Positions 17,339 to 26,016 of a stretch of 64,000 nt of DNA are shown piece by piece. Below the pieces are notes generated by a model, which did no database searches, was not told where the DNA came from, and saw nothing but the letters and a program-made list of their open reading frames with translations. The first letter of the stretch is position 1. The number at the start of each line of letters is the position of its first letter. The DNA is from Bog-752 sp963799395 (GTDB lineage: Bacteria; Actinomycetota; Thermoleophilia; UBA2241). The stretch covers positions 42,983 through 106,982 of the forward strand of contig CAWCWZ010000051.1 of NCBI GenBank assembly GCA_963799395.1, given 5' to 3'. A program made the translations under genes and the position numbers.

Positions 17339-18340
17339 CTACTCCCTGAGCGAGCGCAGCAGCGCCACGAGCCGCTCGAGCTCGGCGCGGTCGCGGAAGC
17401 GCAGCTCCAGGCTCCCCCCGCGCTTGCCCGAGCGGATGCGCACCGGCACCTCGAGCAGCTCGTAGAGCTCGTCGACGACGTCGTCGTACGCGTCGGCGAC
17501 CCGCGTCGGCGCACGGGCCCCGCGCCCCGGCGCGCCGCCGGCCGCCTCCTGGGCGGCGCGCACCAGCGTCTCGGTCTGACGGACGGTCAGACCACGCGAC
17601 ACGACGAGGCGCGCGACCCGGCGCCGTTCGAGGTGGTCGGTGAGACCCAGCAGCGCCCGCCCGTGGCCCTCGGAGAGCTCGCCGCGTTCGATCAGCTCGC
17701 GCACCTCGTCGGGCAGGTCGAGGAGCCGCAGGACGTTGGTCACCGCGACGCGGCTCTTGCCGACGAGCTCGCCGATGCGCTCGTGGGTGAGTCCGAACTC
17801 GTCGGCCAGGGCCGCGTAGGCGAGCGCCTCTTCGATCGCGTTCAGGTCTTCGCGGGCGACGTTCTCGGCGAGCGCGATCTCGAGCGAGGCGGCCTCGCCG
17901 GCGGGTCGCACGAGCGCCGGGATGGTCTCGATGCCGGCGAGACGCGCCGCCCGCAGGCGGCGCTCTCCGGCGATCAGTTCCCACGGCGTCTCGGCGCCGT
18001 CGGCGGCGGGCCGGACCACGATCGGCTGCACGACGCCCAGGCTGCGGATCGACGCGGCCAGGTCGGCCAGCTCGGCGGCGTCGAAGGCCCGGCGCGGCTG
18101 CCGGGTCGACGCCCCGATCTCGCCCACCGGCAGATCGCGCAGACGCCCGGCCGCGACTCCGGCGCCGGGCGTACCGGCGGGCGGGGCGGCGCCCGGTACA
18201 CCGGGCGCCGCCCCGCCCGCCGCGCCGCGCTCGGCGATCAGCGCCGAAAGTCCCCGGCCCAGGCGCTTCTTCGATCCCGCCGGAGTCGGCGGCGTCGCCG
18301 CCGGCCGGTTTGTCGCTTCGTCGTCGGCGGATCGGTCCAT
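17339..18340 (-). CDS. parB: chromosome-partitioning protein ParB
   Basis: 333 residues. KKRLGRGLSALI opens the protein, the ParB/Spo0J CTP-binding domain follows (PRRAFDAAELADLAASIRSL, then VVQPIVVRP and LIAGERRLRAARLAG), then the HTH region (LTHERIGELVGKSRVAVTNV) and a C-terminal dimerisation segment rich in Arg/Leu. It binds parS and loads SMC. ATG 18340 starts 3 bases after the parA stop. Between residues about 40 and 57 an Ala/Gly/Pro insert is encoded by a perfect 23-bp inverted repeat. Two parS sites lie about 16 kb away at 34166 and 34200. Confidence 0.95.
   Translation of the reverse strand: MDRSADDEATNRPAATPPTPAGSKKRLGRGLSALIAERGAAGGAAPGVPGAAPPAGTPGAGVAAGRLRDLPVGEIGASTRQPRRAFDAAELADLAASIRSLGVVQPIVVRPAADGAETPWELIAGERRLRAARLAGIETIPALVRPAGEAASLEIALAENVAREDLNAIEEALAYAALADEFGLTHERIGELVGKSRVAVTNVLRLLDLPDEVRELIERGELSEGHGRALLGLTDHLERRRVARLVVSRGLTVRQTETLVRAAQEAAGGAPGRGARAPTRVADAYDDVVDELYELLEVPVRIRSGKRGGSLELRFRDRAELERLVALLRSLRE
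18175..18222. repeat. perfect inverted repeat inside parB
   Basis: Arms 18175-18197 and 18200-18222 are exact reverse complements (23 bp) around a 2-base loop. It is 48 bases (16 codons) and is translated as an Ala/Gly/Pro-rich linker between the N-terminal ParA-contact peptide and the CTP-binding domain, a region that varies among ParB proteins. Confidence 0.92.
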
Positions 18341-18343
18341 GCC

Positions 18344-19135
18344 TCACACTCCCGCGGGCTGCCGGCCGGCCACCGGCGCCCGCGTCACGATCTCTTTCGC
18401 CAGGTCGAAGTAGGCGTCGGAGCCGGCACAGGTGGGATCGTAGCGCGAGATCGGCAAGCCGTGACTGGGCGCCTCGCCGAGCCGCACGTTACGCGGCACC
18501 TGGGTGGCGAAGACGTCGCGGCCGAGGTGCATACGCACCTCGGCCGCGACCTCCCGGCCCAGCCTCGTGCGCCCATCGAGCATGGTGATCACGATGCCCA
18601 GAAGCCGAAGGTCCGGGTTCACCCGTTCGCGGACGAGGTCGATGGTGCCCAGGAGCTGGGCCAGCCCCTCGAGCGCGTAGTACTCGGCCTGCACCGGCAC
18701 GAGCGCCTCGCGGGCGGCGGTGAGCCCGTTCACGGTCAGCACCCCGAGCGACGGCGGGCAGTCGACGAACACGAACTCGTAGGCGCCCAGCGCGCCCCAC
18801 AACGCCTCGCGCAGCGCGAACTCGCGGTTGTCAGCGCCGGCGAGCTCGACCTCGGCTCCGGCCAGGTCGGGGCACGCCGGCACCAGCGACAGCGACTCGA
18901 CGGTGGTCGGCCGGGTGACGTCGGCCACCGACATCTGCCCGCCGAGCACGCCGTACACCGAGCGTTCGGCGGACTCGGCCGCAAGGCCGAGGCCGCTGCT
19001 CGCGTTGCACTGCGGGTCGAGATCGACGAGCAGCGTGCCAAAGCCGGCCTCGGCGAGGCAGGCGGCCACGTTGATCGCGGTCGTGGTCTTGCCCACACCG
19101 CCCTTCTGGTTGGCGACGGCGATGACGCGCGTCAC
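18344..19135 (-). CDS. parA: chromosome-partitioning ATPase ParA/Soj
   Basis: 263 residues. The deviant Walker A motif QKGGVGKTTTAIN is at the N-terminus, followed by LLVDLDPQCNASSGLG (A') and VFVDCPPSLGVLTVN (Walker B), as in Soj/MinD-type ATPases that drive origin segregation with ParB. I chose GTG 19135 (VTRVIAVANQKGG), which gives the usual short N-terminus; an upstream in-frame start at 19165 is possible. It is 3 bases from parB and 75 bases downstream of rsmG. Confidence 0.95.
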   Translation of the reverse strand: MTRVIAVANQKGGVGKTTTAINVAACLAEAGFGTLLVDLDPQCNASSGLGLAAESAERSVYGVLGGQMSVADVTRPTTVESLSLVPACPDLAGAEVELAGADNREFALREALWGALGAYEFVFVDCPPSLGVLTVNGLTAAREALVPVQAEYYALEGLAQLLGTIDLVRERVNPDLRLLGIVITMLDGRTRLGREVAAEVRMHLGRDVFATQVPRNVRLGEAPSHGLPISRYDPTCAGSDAYFDLAKEIVTRAPVAGRQPAGV

Positions 19136-19210
19136 GACGCGACCCGCTCGCCGGCACGGGCGCACGAAAGGCAGGACGTTGCGGGGGCGGCCACCATCTC
19201 GGTCGTCATC

Positions 19211-19924
19211 TTAGGCGAGCGGCCGCTTGGCCGCCATGCCCGGACGCCGCGGAAAGCGCGCCGGCGTCGGCGCGTCCTTGCGGAACAGTACACAGACCGA
19301 GCCGGGCAGGGGCGAACGCGTGAGGGTGACCATGCGGCCGCGGGCGAGGCCGCAGGCTGCGCCTGCGGCCTCGCCCGCGGCCGCCTCGCGCTCCGCCGCC
19401 GCCGCCGTCTTGCTGACCAGGAGCAGCCCGCCCAGATCGAGCAGCGGACCGGCCAGCTCGACGACCACCGCGAGCGGTCCGACCGCCTTGGCCAGCACGA
19501 CGGCAAAGCGCTCGCGCCCCGGGCGCCCGATCGCGGCCAGCTCTTCGCTGCGCGCGCAAGCCACCTCGACCCGCGCGCTCAAGCCCACCTGGGCCACGGC
19601 CTCCCTCAGGAAGGCGCACTTCTTGCCGACGGCCTCGATGAGCGTGAGCCGGACGCCCGGGAGCGCCAGGGCCAGCGGTATGCCGGGCAGGCCGCCGCCG
19701 GAGCCGAGGTCGGCCCACGGCCCGCCGCCGGCGTTCGTCGCGGCGGTCGCGAGCTCGTCGACCTCGAGCAGGGCGAGAGCGTCACCGATGAGCGCGGCGG
19801 CGCCCTCCGGGGAACCCCGCGCACCGGTGACGTTGGCGCGCCCATAGGTCGCGAGCAGGGTCGCATAGGCGCGCAGACCGCCCGGCGCAGGTGGCTCGGC
19901 CGGCGTCGGGGAGTCGGGACTCAG
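19211..19924 (-). CDS. rsmG: 16S rRNA (guanine-527-N7)-methyltransferase RsmG, start unresolved
   Basis: About 237 residues. The SAM-binding motif WADLGSGGGLPGIPLALALP is present, followed by LIEAVGKKCAFLREAV, and the C-terminal half ends with PRRPGMAAKRPL, all as in RsmG, which methylates G527 of 16S rRNA. The frame is open back into the kinase gene but holds no ATG, GTG or TTG upstream of the catalytic motif; I mark CTG 19924 as a nominal start only. A base error or a non-canonical start is likely. A 24-bp perfect inverted repeat (19334-19384) encodes an Ala-rich insert in the C-terminal half. Confidence 0.85.
   Translation of the reverse strand: MSPDSPTPAEPPAPGGLRAYATLLATYGRANVTGARGSPEGAAALIGDALALLEVDELATAATNAGGGPWADLGSGGGLPGIPLALALPGVRLTLIEAVGKKCAFLREAVAQVGLSARVEVACARSEELAAIGRPGRERFAVVLAKAVGPLAVVVELAGPLLDLGGLLLVSKTAAAAEREAAAGEAAGAACGLARGRMVTLTRSPLPGSVCVLFRKDAPTPARFPRRPGMAAKRPLA
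19334..19384. repeat. perfect inverted repeat inside rsmG
   Basis: Arms 19334-19357 and 19361-19384 are exact reverse complements (24 bp) with loop TGC. It is 51 bases (17 codons), in frame, and encodes an Ala/Gly/Glu-rich stretch in a poorly conserved stretch between the last strands of the methyltransferase fold. Confidence 0.93.
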
Positions 19925-19955
19925 GTGGGTAGCCGCCGGAGCCGCCGGGCGGCGC

Positions 19956-20420
19956 TCAGGCGTCGCAGAGCTTCGTGAGTGTGAGGATCGTGCCGCCCGA
20001 GGAGGGGTGGTCGAGGCGGAACTCGTCGACGACGGCGCGGATGATGGAGATGCCCATGCCGCCCTCGGAGAGCTCGACGCCGACCGCGCCGCACTCGGGA
20101 CAGTCGGCGTCGTCCTCGTGAAAACCGCCGCCCTGGTCGCGCACGATCATGATGACGCGGTCGGCGCTGGCCTCGAACGACAGGTGCACCTGCCCGCTGC
20201 CGTGATCGTAGGCGTGGCGGATCGAGTTTGAGCAGGCCTCGGTCAGCGCGAGCTTGAGGTCGGCGACGGCGTCGGCCGAAAAAGGCCGCTCGCGCACGAG
20301 GCCGGCGAGGGCCAGACGCCCGAGCACGACGTACTCGGCCTTGGCTGGTATCTCGAGTGTGACCAGTTCGTTCACAGGATTGCCGTCATCGTATGTCATC
20401 GTATCGTAGCGGCCTGTCAT
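19956..20420 (-). CDS. RsbW/SpoIIAB-like ATP-binding anti-sigma kinase
   Basis: About 154 residues. A single HATPase domain: N-box LTEACSNSIRHAYDHG, G1 DQGGGF, G2 EGGMGISII. This is the size and architecture of RsbW-type serine kinases, which bind a sigma factor or phosphorylate an anti-sigma antagonist. A CPECG pair sits in the ATP-lid region, unusual for the family and possibly a thiol or metal site. Start is uncertain between GTG 20456, ATG 20420 and ATG 20399. It lies 40 bases after the AmrS gene. No cognate sigma factor or antagonist gene is in the window. Confidence 0.85.
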   Translation of the reverse strand: MTGRYDTMTYDDGNPVNELVTLEIPAKAEYVVLGRLALAGLVRERPFSADAVADLKLALTEACSNSIRHAYDHGSGQVHLSFEASADRVIMIVRDQGGGFHEDDADCPECGAVGVELSEGGMGISIIRAVVDEFRLDHPSSGGTILTLTKLCDA

Positions 20421-20460
20421 TGCCCAACCTGCCCCCCGCCCATCGGCTGTTGACACCGTA

Positions 20461-21504
20461 CTAGAGTCTCACCGTCTCGCGAACGTTCAAATCCTCGCCG
20501 CACATGTCACAGTGGCCGCGCCGCAGGGCGAGGTCTTCGATGGCGAAGCCGGTGCGCCGCACCACGAGCCTGTGGCAGCGAGGGCAGATCGTGTTCTCGC
20601 CCTCGTGCCCCGGGACGTTGCCGACGTACACGAACTCGAGGCCCGCCTCGTGGCCGATGTCGACGGCGCGCTCGAGCGTGCGGATCGGCGTCGCCGGCAG
20701 GTGCGAAAGATCGAGCTCCGGATGGAAGCGCGTCACGTGCCACGGCGTCTTTACTCCGAGGCGCTCGACCATCCATTCGGCGATCCCGCGCAGCGTGGTC
20801 TCGTCGTCGTTCAGGGTCGGGATGACGTTGGTGACGATCTCCACGTGGCAGCCGTGCTCGCGCAGGGCGCGCTCGGCCGCGGCCAGCACGGGCCCGTGGG
20901 CCGGCACCCGGCAGAGGCGCTTGTAGAGCTCGTCGTCGAAGCCCTTCACGTCGACCCGGTAGGCGTCGATGTGGGGCGCGACAGCGTCGAGCGCTTCGGT
21001 CGTGATGTAACCGTTCGTCACCATCACCGTGTAGAGGCCGTGCTCGCGGGCGACCTTCGCGCCGTCGATCACGTACTCGATCCAGATCGTGGGCTCGTTG
21101 TAGGTCCAGGCCACGCCGGCACACTCGTTGTTGGCCGCGAGCAGCGGCAGCCTGTCGACCGGCAGGGGGCGCAGGTCGCCGAGACCCGCGACGACGTCGG
21201 CGTGGGCGATCTGCCAGTTCTGACAGTGGGCGCAGGTGAAGTTGCAGCCCAGCGTGCCGACCGACAGAACGGTCGTGCCGGGGAAGAAGTGGAACAGGGG
21301 CTTCTTCTCGATCGGGTCGGCGGCCACGCTGCAGACGCGGTCGTAGACGAGGCTGTAGAGGGTGCCGCCGCGGTTCTCGCGGGCCCGGCAGGTGCCGCGG
21401 TTGCCCGGCCCGATGACGCACAGGCGCGGGCAGACCCGACACTGCACGACGTCGCCGTTGCGCCGGTCGTAGAGGATGGCTTCGTGGGCCGTGTCGTCCG
21501 TCAT
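20461..21504 (-). CDS. amrS: AmmeMemoRadiSam-system radical SAM enzyme (AmrS-like)
   Basis: 347 residues. ATG 21504 follows GGAGGGGGAG. The [4Fe-4S] motif CNFTCAHC (about 87-94) is preceded by two N-terminal Cys clusters (CRVCPRLC and GTCRARE) and followed by WTYNEPTIW and VKGFDDELYKRL, the pattern of AmrS/PflA-like activases; the C-terminus holds CPRCHR and CDMCGE Zn-ribbon-like pairs. AmrS works with AmrA (AMMECR1) and AmrB (Memo) in a system of unknown product; neither partner is in this window. It is 20 bases downstream of the SuhB-like gene. Confidence 0.88.
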   Translation of the reverse strand: MTDDTAHEAILYDRRNGDVVQCRVCPRLCVIGPGNRGTCRARENRGGTLYSLVYDRVCSVAADPIEKKPLFHFFPGTTVLSVGTLGCNFTCAHCQNWQIAHADVVAGLGDLRPLPVDRLPLLAANNECAGVAWTYNEPTIWIEYVIDGAKVAREHGLYTVMVTNGYITTEALDAVAPHIDAYRVDVKGFDDELYKRLCRVPAHGPVLAAAERALREHGCHVEIVTNVIPTLNDDETTLRGIAEWMVERLGVKTPWHVTRFHPELDLSHLPATPIRTLERAVDIGHEAGLEFVYVGNVPGHEGENTICPRCHRLVVRRTGFAIEDLALRRGHCDMCGEDLNVRETVRL

Positions 21505-21524
21505 GGCTCCCCCTCCGTGACAGC

Positions 21525-22463
21525 CTACCCGACCAGGCGGTCGATGCCACGTCCGACCGCTGCGACGAGCTCCGCCTGCAGGGTCTCGTTGCCCGAGGCG
21601 ATGCAGGCGATCTGGTAGTCGGCATCGCTGCCCAGCAGCGGGCGGCGCGCGAGCGACGAGCCGTCGGCGTCGGTCATCGGCACGCCCGCCTCGCGACACA
21701 GCAGCCAGGCCGCAGCCAGGTCGTACGGCGAGTTGCAGAGCACGTGGCCGTGGCCCACGCGGCGGAACTCGGCCGCGGTCGCGGGGCGGGCGGCGATGAT
21801 CGCCGGGCCGATGTCGACGTAAGCGTCGAGCTGACCGGTCAGCACACGGGTGATCGCGTACGTGGCCGAACCGAGCTCGAACACCGCGCCGCCGACACTC
21901 GACAGGTCGACGAGCTCCTCGATGACCCGCGAGAGGACCATCAGCGGCCGTCCGCGAAAGCCGGTGTTCCAGAACAGCCCCTCGAGGTCCGTCCGCGGCG
22001 ACGGCGAGAGGGCGAGCGGCGCGCCGGAGGCGCGCCGCATGACAAGGCCGCCGCCGCGCTCGGCGGCGAACAGGTCGCCGCTCTTGATCTCCTGGACGAC
22101 TCCGGCCACGAGCTCGGCCATGGTGGGGGCGGTGGCCGGCCGCGCGGCGGCGACGCTCACACAGGCCGACTCGAGGCCGGCCGCCGCCGGCCGCGTGCCG
22201 TCGATGGGATCGACGATCAGCACCAGTTCCGGCTCGGCCGCGCCCCGCAGGCCGCGGTCTTCCGAGTAGCAGGCCCAGCGCGGCAGCCGGGCCCCCAGAT
22301 ACTCCTCGAGGAAGCGCTCGGCGACCTCGTCGATCTCGAAGGTCACGTCGCCGCCCACGGCCTCGCCGGCGTGAGCGCGGGCAGCGTGGAGCCCGAGGAA
22401 CGGCAGCACGACCTCGCGCAGGCCGGCGCAGAGGGCGGTCAGCTCGGGCATGATGTCGGTCAC
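21525..22463 (-). CDS. inositol-monophosphatase-family phosphatase
   Basis: 312 residues from GTG 22463, which follows GAAGGAG. Metal-site motifs are VDPIDGTR (about 103-110) and, near the C-terminal half, YDLAAAWLLCREAG in place of WDxAA, so Trp is replaced by Tyr. A conserved acidic residue is present in SEDRGL. The family hydrolyses inositol phosphates, fructose 1,6-bisphosphate, PAP or histidinol phosphate with Mg2+. The exact substrate is not visible. It heads the minus-strand run through amrS, the RsbW-like kinase, rsmG, parA and parB, and is divergent from the TatD-associated radical SAM gene. Confidence 0.87.
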   Translation of the reverse strand: MTDIMPELTALCAGLREVVLPFLGLHAARAHAGEAVGGDVTFEIDEVAERFLEEYLGARLPRWACYSEDRGLRGAAEPELVLIVDPIDGTRPAAAGLESACVSVAAARPATAPTMAELVAGVVQEIKSGDLFAAERGGGLVMRRASGAPLALSPSPRTDLEGLFWNTGFRGRPLMVLSRVIEELVDLSSVGGAVFELGSATYAITRVLTGQLDAYVDIGPAIIAARPATAAEFRRVGHGHVLCNSPYDLAAAWLLCREAGVPMTDADGSSLARRPLLGSDADYQIACIASGNETLQAELVAAVGRGIDRLVG

Positions 22464-22555
22464 GGCGCTCCTTCTTCACGACGGGGTACGTCGGGCTCGC
22501 GGCGGCATCCATTCTACCGCCGGGGGCCCGAGCCCGCGGCCGGCGGCGGCCGCGC

Positions 22556-22561
22556 TATAAT
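22556..22561 (+). promoter_or_regulatory. candidate -10 element TATAAT
   Basis: An exact TATAAT lies 44 bases before the ATG of the TatD-associated radical SAM gene in GC-rich surroundings. No recognisable -35 hexamer is at the right spacing, so it is only a candidate. Confidence 0.4.
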
Positions 22562-22604
22562 GAGCACCGCGCGTCCGCCTACCCCGACACACACGAGCGG
22601 TCTC

Positions 22605-23240
22605 ATGCCAGACACGATCGTCTACCGCGGCAAAGGCAATATCTACCTCAACATCACCAACCGCTGTTCCTGCGACTGCGAGTTCTGCTTTCGCTCGTTC
22701 ACGACCGACGTGTTCGGCAGCGACCTTGCCCTGTCGGCGGAGCCCACGATCGACGAGCTCACGCGCGAGATCGAGCTCGCCTACCTCGACGGGCCGGCCG
22801 ACGAGGTGGCCTTCGTGGGCATGGGCGAGCCCACCATGCGCCTCGACGTCGTGCTCGCCGTCACCGAGTGGTTGACCACGAGGAGGCTACGCTCGCGCCT
22901 CGTGACGAACGGCCACGGCCGGCTGCTCAACCCCGACGTCGACGTCGTGGAGGGCCTGGCTCGCGTCGGCCTCGACGCCGTGACCGTGAGCCTGAACGCC
23001 GCCGACCCGCAGACTTACGACCTTCTGTGCCGGCCGATGTTCTCCAAGGCGTTCCGCGAGGTCGTCCTCTTTGCCCGCGCCTGTGTCGCAGGCGGCATCG
23101 CCACGACGCTCACCGCGGTTGACCTGCCCGAAGCCGACCCCGACGGCTGCCGCGCGATCGCCGAATCCGTGGGCGCGTCGTTTCGCCTGCGCGCTCACGT
23201 GCCGCCGCCGGAGCCGTCCGCCGGTCCGGCCGCACAGTGA
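22605..23240 (+). CDS. TatD-associated radical SAM protein
   Basis: 211 residues. NIYLNITNRCSCDCEFC near residues 12-28 holds the CxxxCxxC cluster in the arrangement typical of the small radical SAM family associated with TatD nucleases. FVGMGEPTMRLD supplies the GE SAM-binding segment and RLVTNGHG the following strand. Function in the family is unknown. No tatD gene is in the window. It is divergent from the SuhB-like gene and 49 bases upstream of the response regulator. Confidence 0.83.
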   Translation: MPDTIVYRGKGNIYLNITNRCSCDCEFCFRSFTTDVFGSDLALSAEPTIDELTREIELAYLDGPADEVAFVGMGEPTMRLDVVLAVTEWLTTRRLRSRLVTNGHGRLLNPDVDVVEGLARVGLDAVTVSLNAADPQTYDLLCRPMFSKAFREVVLFARACVAGGIATTLTAVDLPEADPDGCRAIAESVGASFRLRAHVPPPEPSAGPAAQ

Positions 23241-23289
23241 CCGGCGGCGCCCGAGCGAGCGGCGATGAGGACACGAGGCTGATGATACG

Positions 23290-24009
23290 ATGTCGTCGCA
23301 GATGACCGATCCCGGCGCCAAGATCCTGCTCGTCGACGACGAGGAGGCCATCCAGAAGCTGCTGCGGTTCCCCCTCGAAAAGGAGGGGTACCAGGTCGTC
23401 CAGGCGCGCGATGGCCAGGAGGCCCTCGACGCCTTCGCCCGCGAACCGTTCGACCTCGTGATCCTCGACCTGATGATGCCCCGCATCGACGGCACCGAGG
23501 TGTGCCGCCGGCTGCGCGCCGTCAGCATCGTGCCCATCATCATGCTCACCGCCAAGGCCGACGAGTTCGACAAGGTGCTCGGCCTCGAGATCGGCGCCGA
23601 CGACTACATCACCAAGGACCGCTTCAGCCTGCGCGAGTTCCGCAGCCGGGTGCGCGCCCAGCTGCGCCGGGCCGACATGGCTCGCCAGGCGGGCGGCGCC
23701 CACCGCGACCTGGTCTCGGTCGACGGTCTCGAAGTCGACCTGCCCAAGCGCAACGTCGACGTGCGCGGCAGTCGCGTCGACCTCACCTACATCGAGTTCG
23801 AGCTGCTGAAGACGCTCATCTCGCACCCTGGCCGCGTGTACTCGCGGCAGATCCTCCTGCAGCTCGTCTGGGGCGACGCCGAGTTTCGCGACGCGCGCAC
23901 GGTCGACGTGCACATCCGCCACCTGCGCGAAAAGATCGAACGCGACGCCCGCAACCCCGAGTTCGTGTTCACCGTCCGCAATATCGGCTACAAGTTCCGC
24001 GAGTTCTAG
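23290..24009 (+). CDS. OmpR/PhoB-family response regulator
   Basis: 239 residues. Receiver domain: acidic pair D16-D17, phosphoacceptor D60 (LVILDLMMP), T/S switch in MLTAKADE and K109. The loop after the lysine reads TKDRFSLREF rather than the common TKPFxxxEL, so the cis-proline is replaced and one residue is added. The C-terminal winged helix (LTYIEFELLKTLISHPGRVY, then VDVHIRHLREKIE) binds DNA. It forms a two-component pair with the kinase 28 bases downstream. Targets are not known; the downstream HtrA gene suggests envelope stress. Confidence 0.93.
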   Translation: MSSQMTDPGAKILLVDDEEAIQKLLRFPLEKEGYQVVQARDGQEALDAFAREPFDLVILDLMMPRIDGTEVCRRLRAVSIVPIIMLTAKADEFDKVLGLEIGADDYITKDRFSLREFRSRVRAQLRRADMARQAGGAHRDLVSVDGLEVDLPKRNVDVRGSRVDLTYIEFELLKTLISHPGRVYSRQILLQLVWGDAEFRDARTVDVHIRHLREKIERDARNPEFVFTVRNIGYKFREF

Positions 24010-24037
24010 GTCTCTCGCCCTCCCTTCCGAGGTCGCA

Positions 24038-25872
24038 GTGCGACGTTCGTTCATGCACCGGGTCTGGTCGCTTCTCGTCTCTTCTCTGCGCGCCGTCGGC
24101 GACGCGCTCGCCTGGTGCTTCAGCCCCGTCCCGGGGTCGGTCAAGAACTGGCTCACCGTGCTCTTCCTGGGGGTCGTGCTGCTCGACATCGGCCTCATGT
24201 ACGTCTACGTCGTGCCGAGCCTCCAGCCCCGCCTCCTGCACCAGAAGCTGAACGACCTCTCCGGCGACTCGCTCCTAGTCGCCAACACCATCGCCAACGT
24301 GAACCCCGATCAGCTCGAATTGAGCCAGGCCGCGACCTTCATCGACACGCAGATCAACGCCCGCATCGTGATCATCGACCCCACCGACATGCAGGCCATC
24401 GCCGACTCCCGGCAGGGCCTGCCGATCAACATCGCCAACTACCCGGTCGTCGCCCTCGCCCGACGGACCGGTCGCGTCACGATCGGCGACGCGACCATCA
24501 ATCACACGCACTACGCGACCGCGGCGGTGCCCGTGGTCAGCCGCCTCACCGGCTTTCGCGGCATCGTCCTGGTGTCGGCGCCGCTCACCGACCTGCAGCG
24601 CACCGTGCAGGCGGTCAAGCACCAGATCCTGCTCGCCGGCTGCCTCGCCCTGATCGCGACGCTGTTCGCCGGCTACCTTGCTTCGTACTTCATCGCCCGA
24701 CGGCTGAAACGCATCGAGCGCGGCGCCCTGTCGATCGCCTCGGGCGACCTGTCGCGCCCCGTGCTGCCGGGACCGCCCGACGAGATCGGCCAGCTCGCCG
24801 TCACCTTCAACATGATGGGCGGGCGCCTGCGCGAGGCCTTCTCCCAGATCGAGCGCGAAAAGGAGAACGTCGAGGTCCTGCTCTACGACCTGGCCGAAGG
24901 CGTGATCGGCGTCACCGCCGAGGGCGGCCTGGCCATCGCCAACCCCGCCGCCGCGACCCTCCTGGGCAGGGCGCTGCCGGCCGGCGCACCTCTCGCCGAC
25001 CTGCTGCCGCCCGACGTCGCCCAGGCGCTCGCCGAGACCCAGGCCGACGGCGAGGACCGCATCGTCGTGGTCGAGTACGGCGCCCGCTCGCTCGAAGCAT
25101 CGGTCTACCAGGTCGGCCGCGAAGCCGAGGTGCGCGACATCGTCGTCCTGCGCGACATCACCGAGCAGGCCCGGCTCGACGCCGCCCGGCGTGACTTCAT
25201 CGCCACCGCATCGCACGAGCTCAAGACGCCGCTGTTCTCGCTCTCCGGCTTCATGGAGCTGATCGACGAGGGCGAGCTCGACCCCGAGACCGAAAAGGAG
25301 TTCCTGTCGCTGATGCGCCAGCAGGTCGACCGGCTGACCGACCTGTCGCTCAGCCTCCTCGACCTGTCTCAGGTCGACTCGGGGGCGGTGCGCCTCGAAG
25401 CCGACGACATCGACGTGACGGCGGTCGTGCGGGCCGTCATCGCCGAGTTCCGGGCGGGCGCCGAAAGCCGCGATGTCGGCATCAGGGTCGACGCGCCCGC
25501 CGCGCTGCCGGCGGCCTGCGACGAGCGCCGTCTGAGCCAGGTCCTGCGGGCGCTGCTCGACAACGCCGTGAAGTTCTCGCCCCAGGGAGGGACGGTCGAC
25601 GTCGGCCTCGCTGCCGAGTCCGACGCCGACGCCGCCGGCGACGACGTCGTGATCACCGTCGCCGACCAGGGGCCGGGGATCTCGCATGACGAGCTGGACC
25701 GCGTGTTCGAACGGTTCTTCCGCGGCAACGGAGGGGCCCACAAGTCGGGCACGGGCTGGGCCTCTCGATCGCCCGCGACATGGTCGAGCTCATGGGCGGT
25801 ACGCTGACGGTGCGCTCGACCCGCGGCGCCGGAGCGACCTTCACGGTCCGGATGCCGCGCATCCAGGGCTGA
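24038..25872 (+). CDS. membrane sensor histidine kinase (one-base loss near 25756)
   Basis: About 611 residues. GTG 24038 follows GAGGTCGCA. Order: TM1 (about 40-65), extracytoplasmic sensor of about 150 residues (NARIVIIDPTDMQAI), TM2 (about 205-228), HAMP (RRLKRIERGALSIASGDLSR), PAS-like domain, HisKA with ATASHELKTPLFSLSG (H393), then HATPase with N-box LLDNAVKFSP and G1 DQGPGIS. The last 40 residues (GLSIARDMVELMGG and TFTVRMPRIQG) continue in another frame; restoring one C in ggcacgggcctgggc repairs it. It is the partner of the regulator just upstream. This is the only one-base loss among the frameshifts. Confidence 0.9.
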
Positions 25873-26016
25873 CGGACTGTGCGCGAGACCCGGCCGACGG
25901 CGGGCTCGAGACTCGGGTCGATCGCAGGTTAGGATTGCTCGACCGGTGGCATGAACGGCCAAGAGGGGCAGGTGCGGTCGCCGCGCCGGCGGCGTCGCAG
26001 CGGCAGGAGGGAACGC

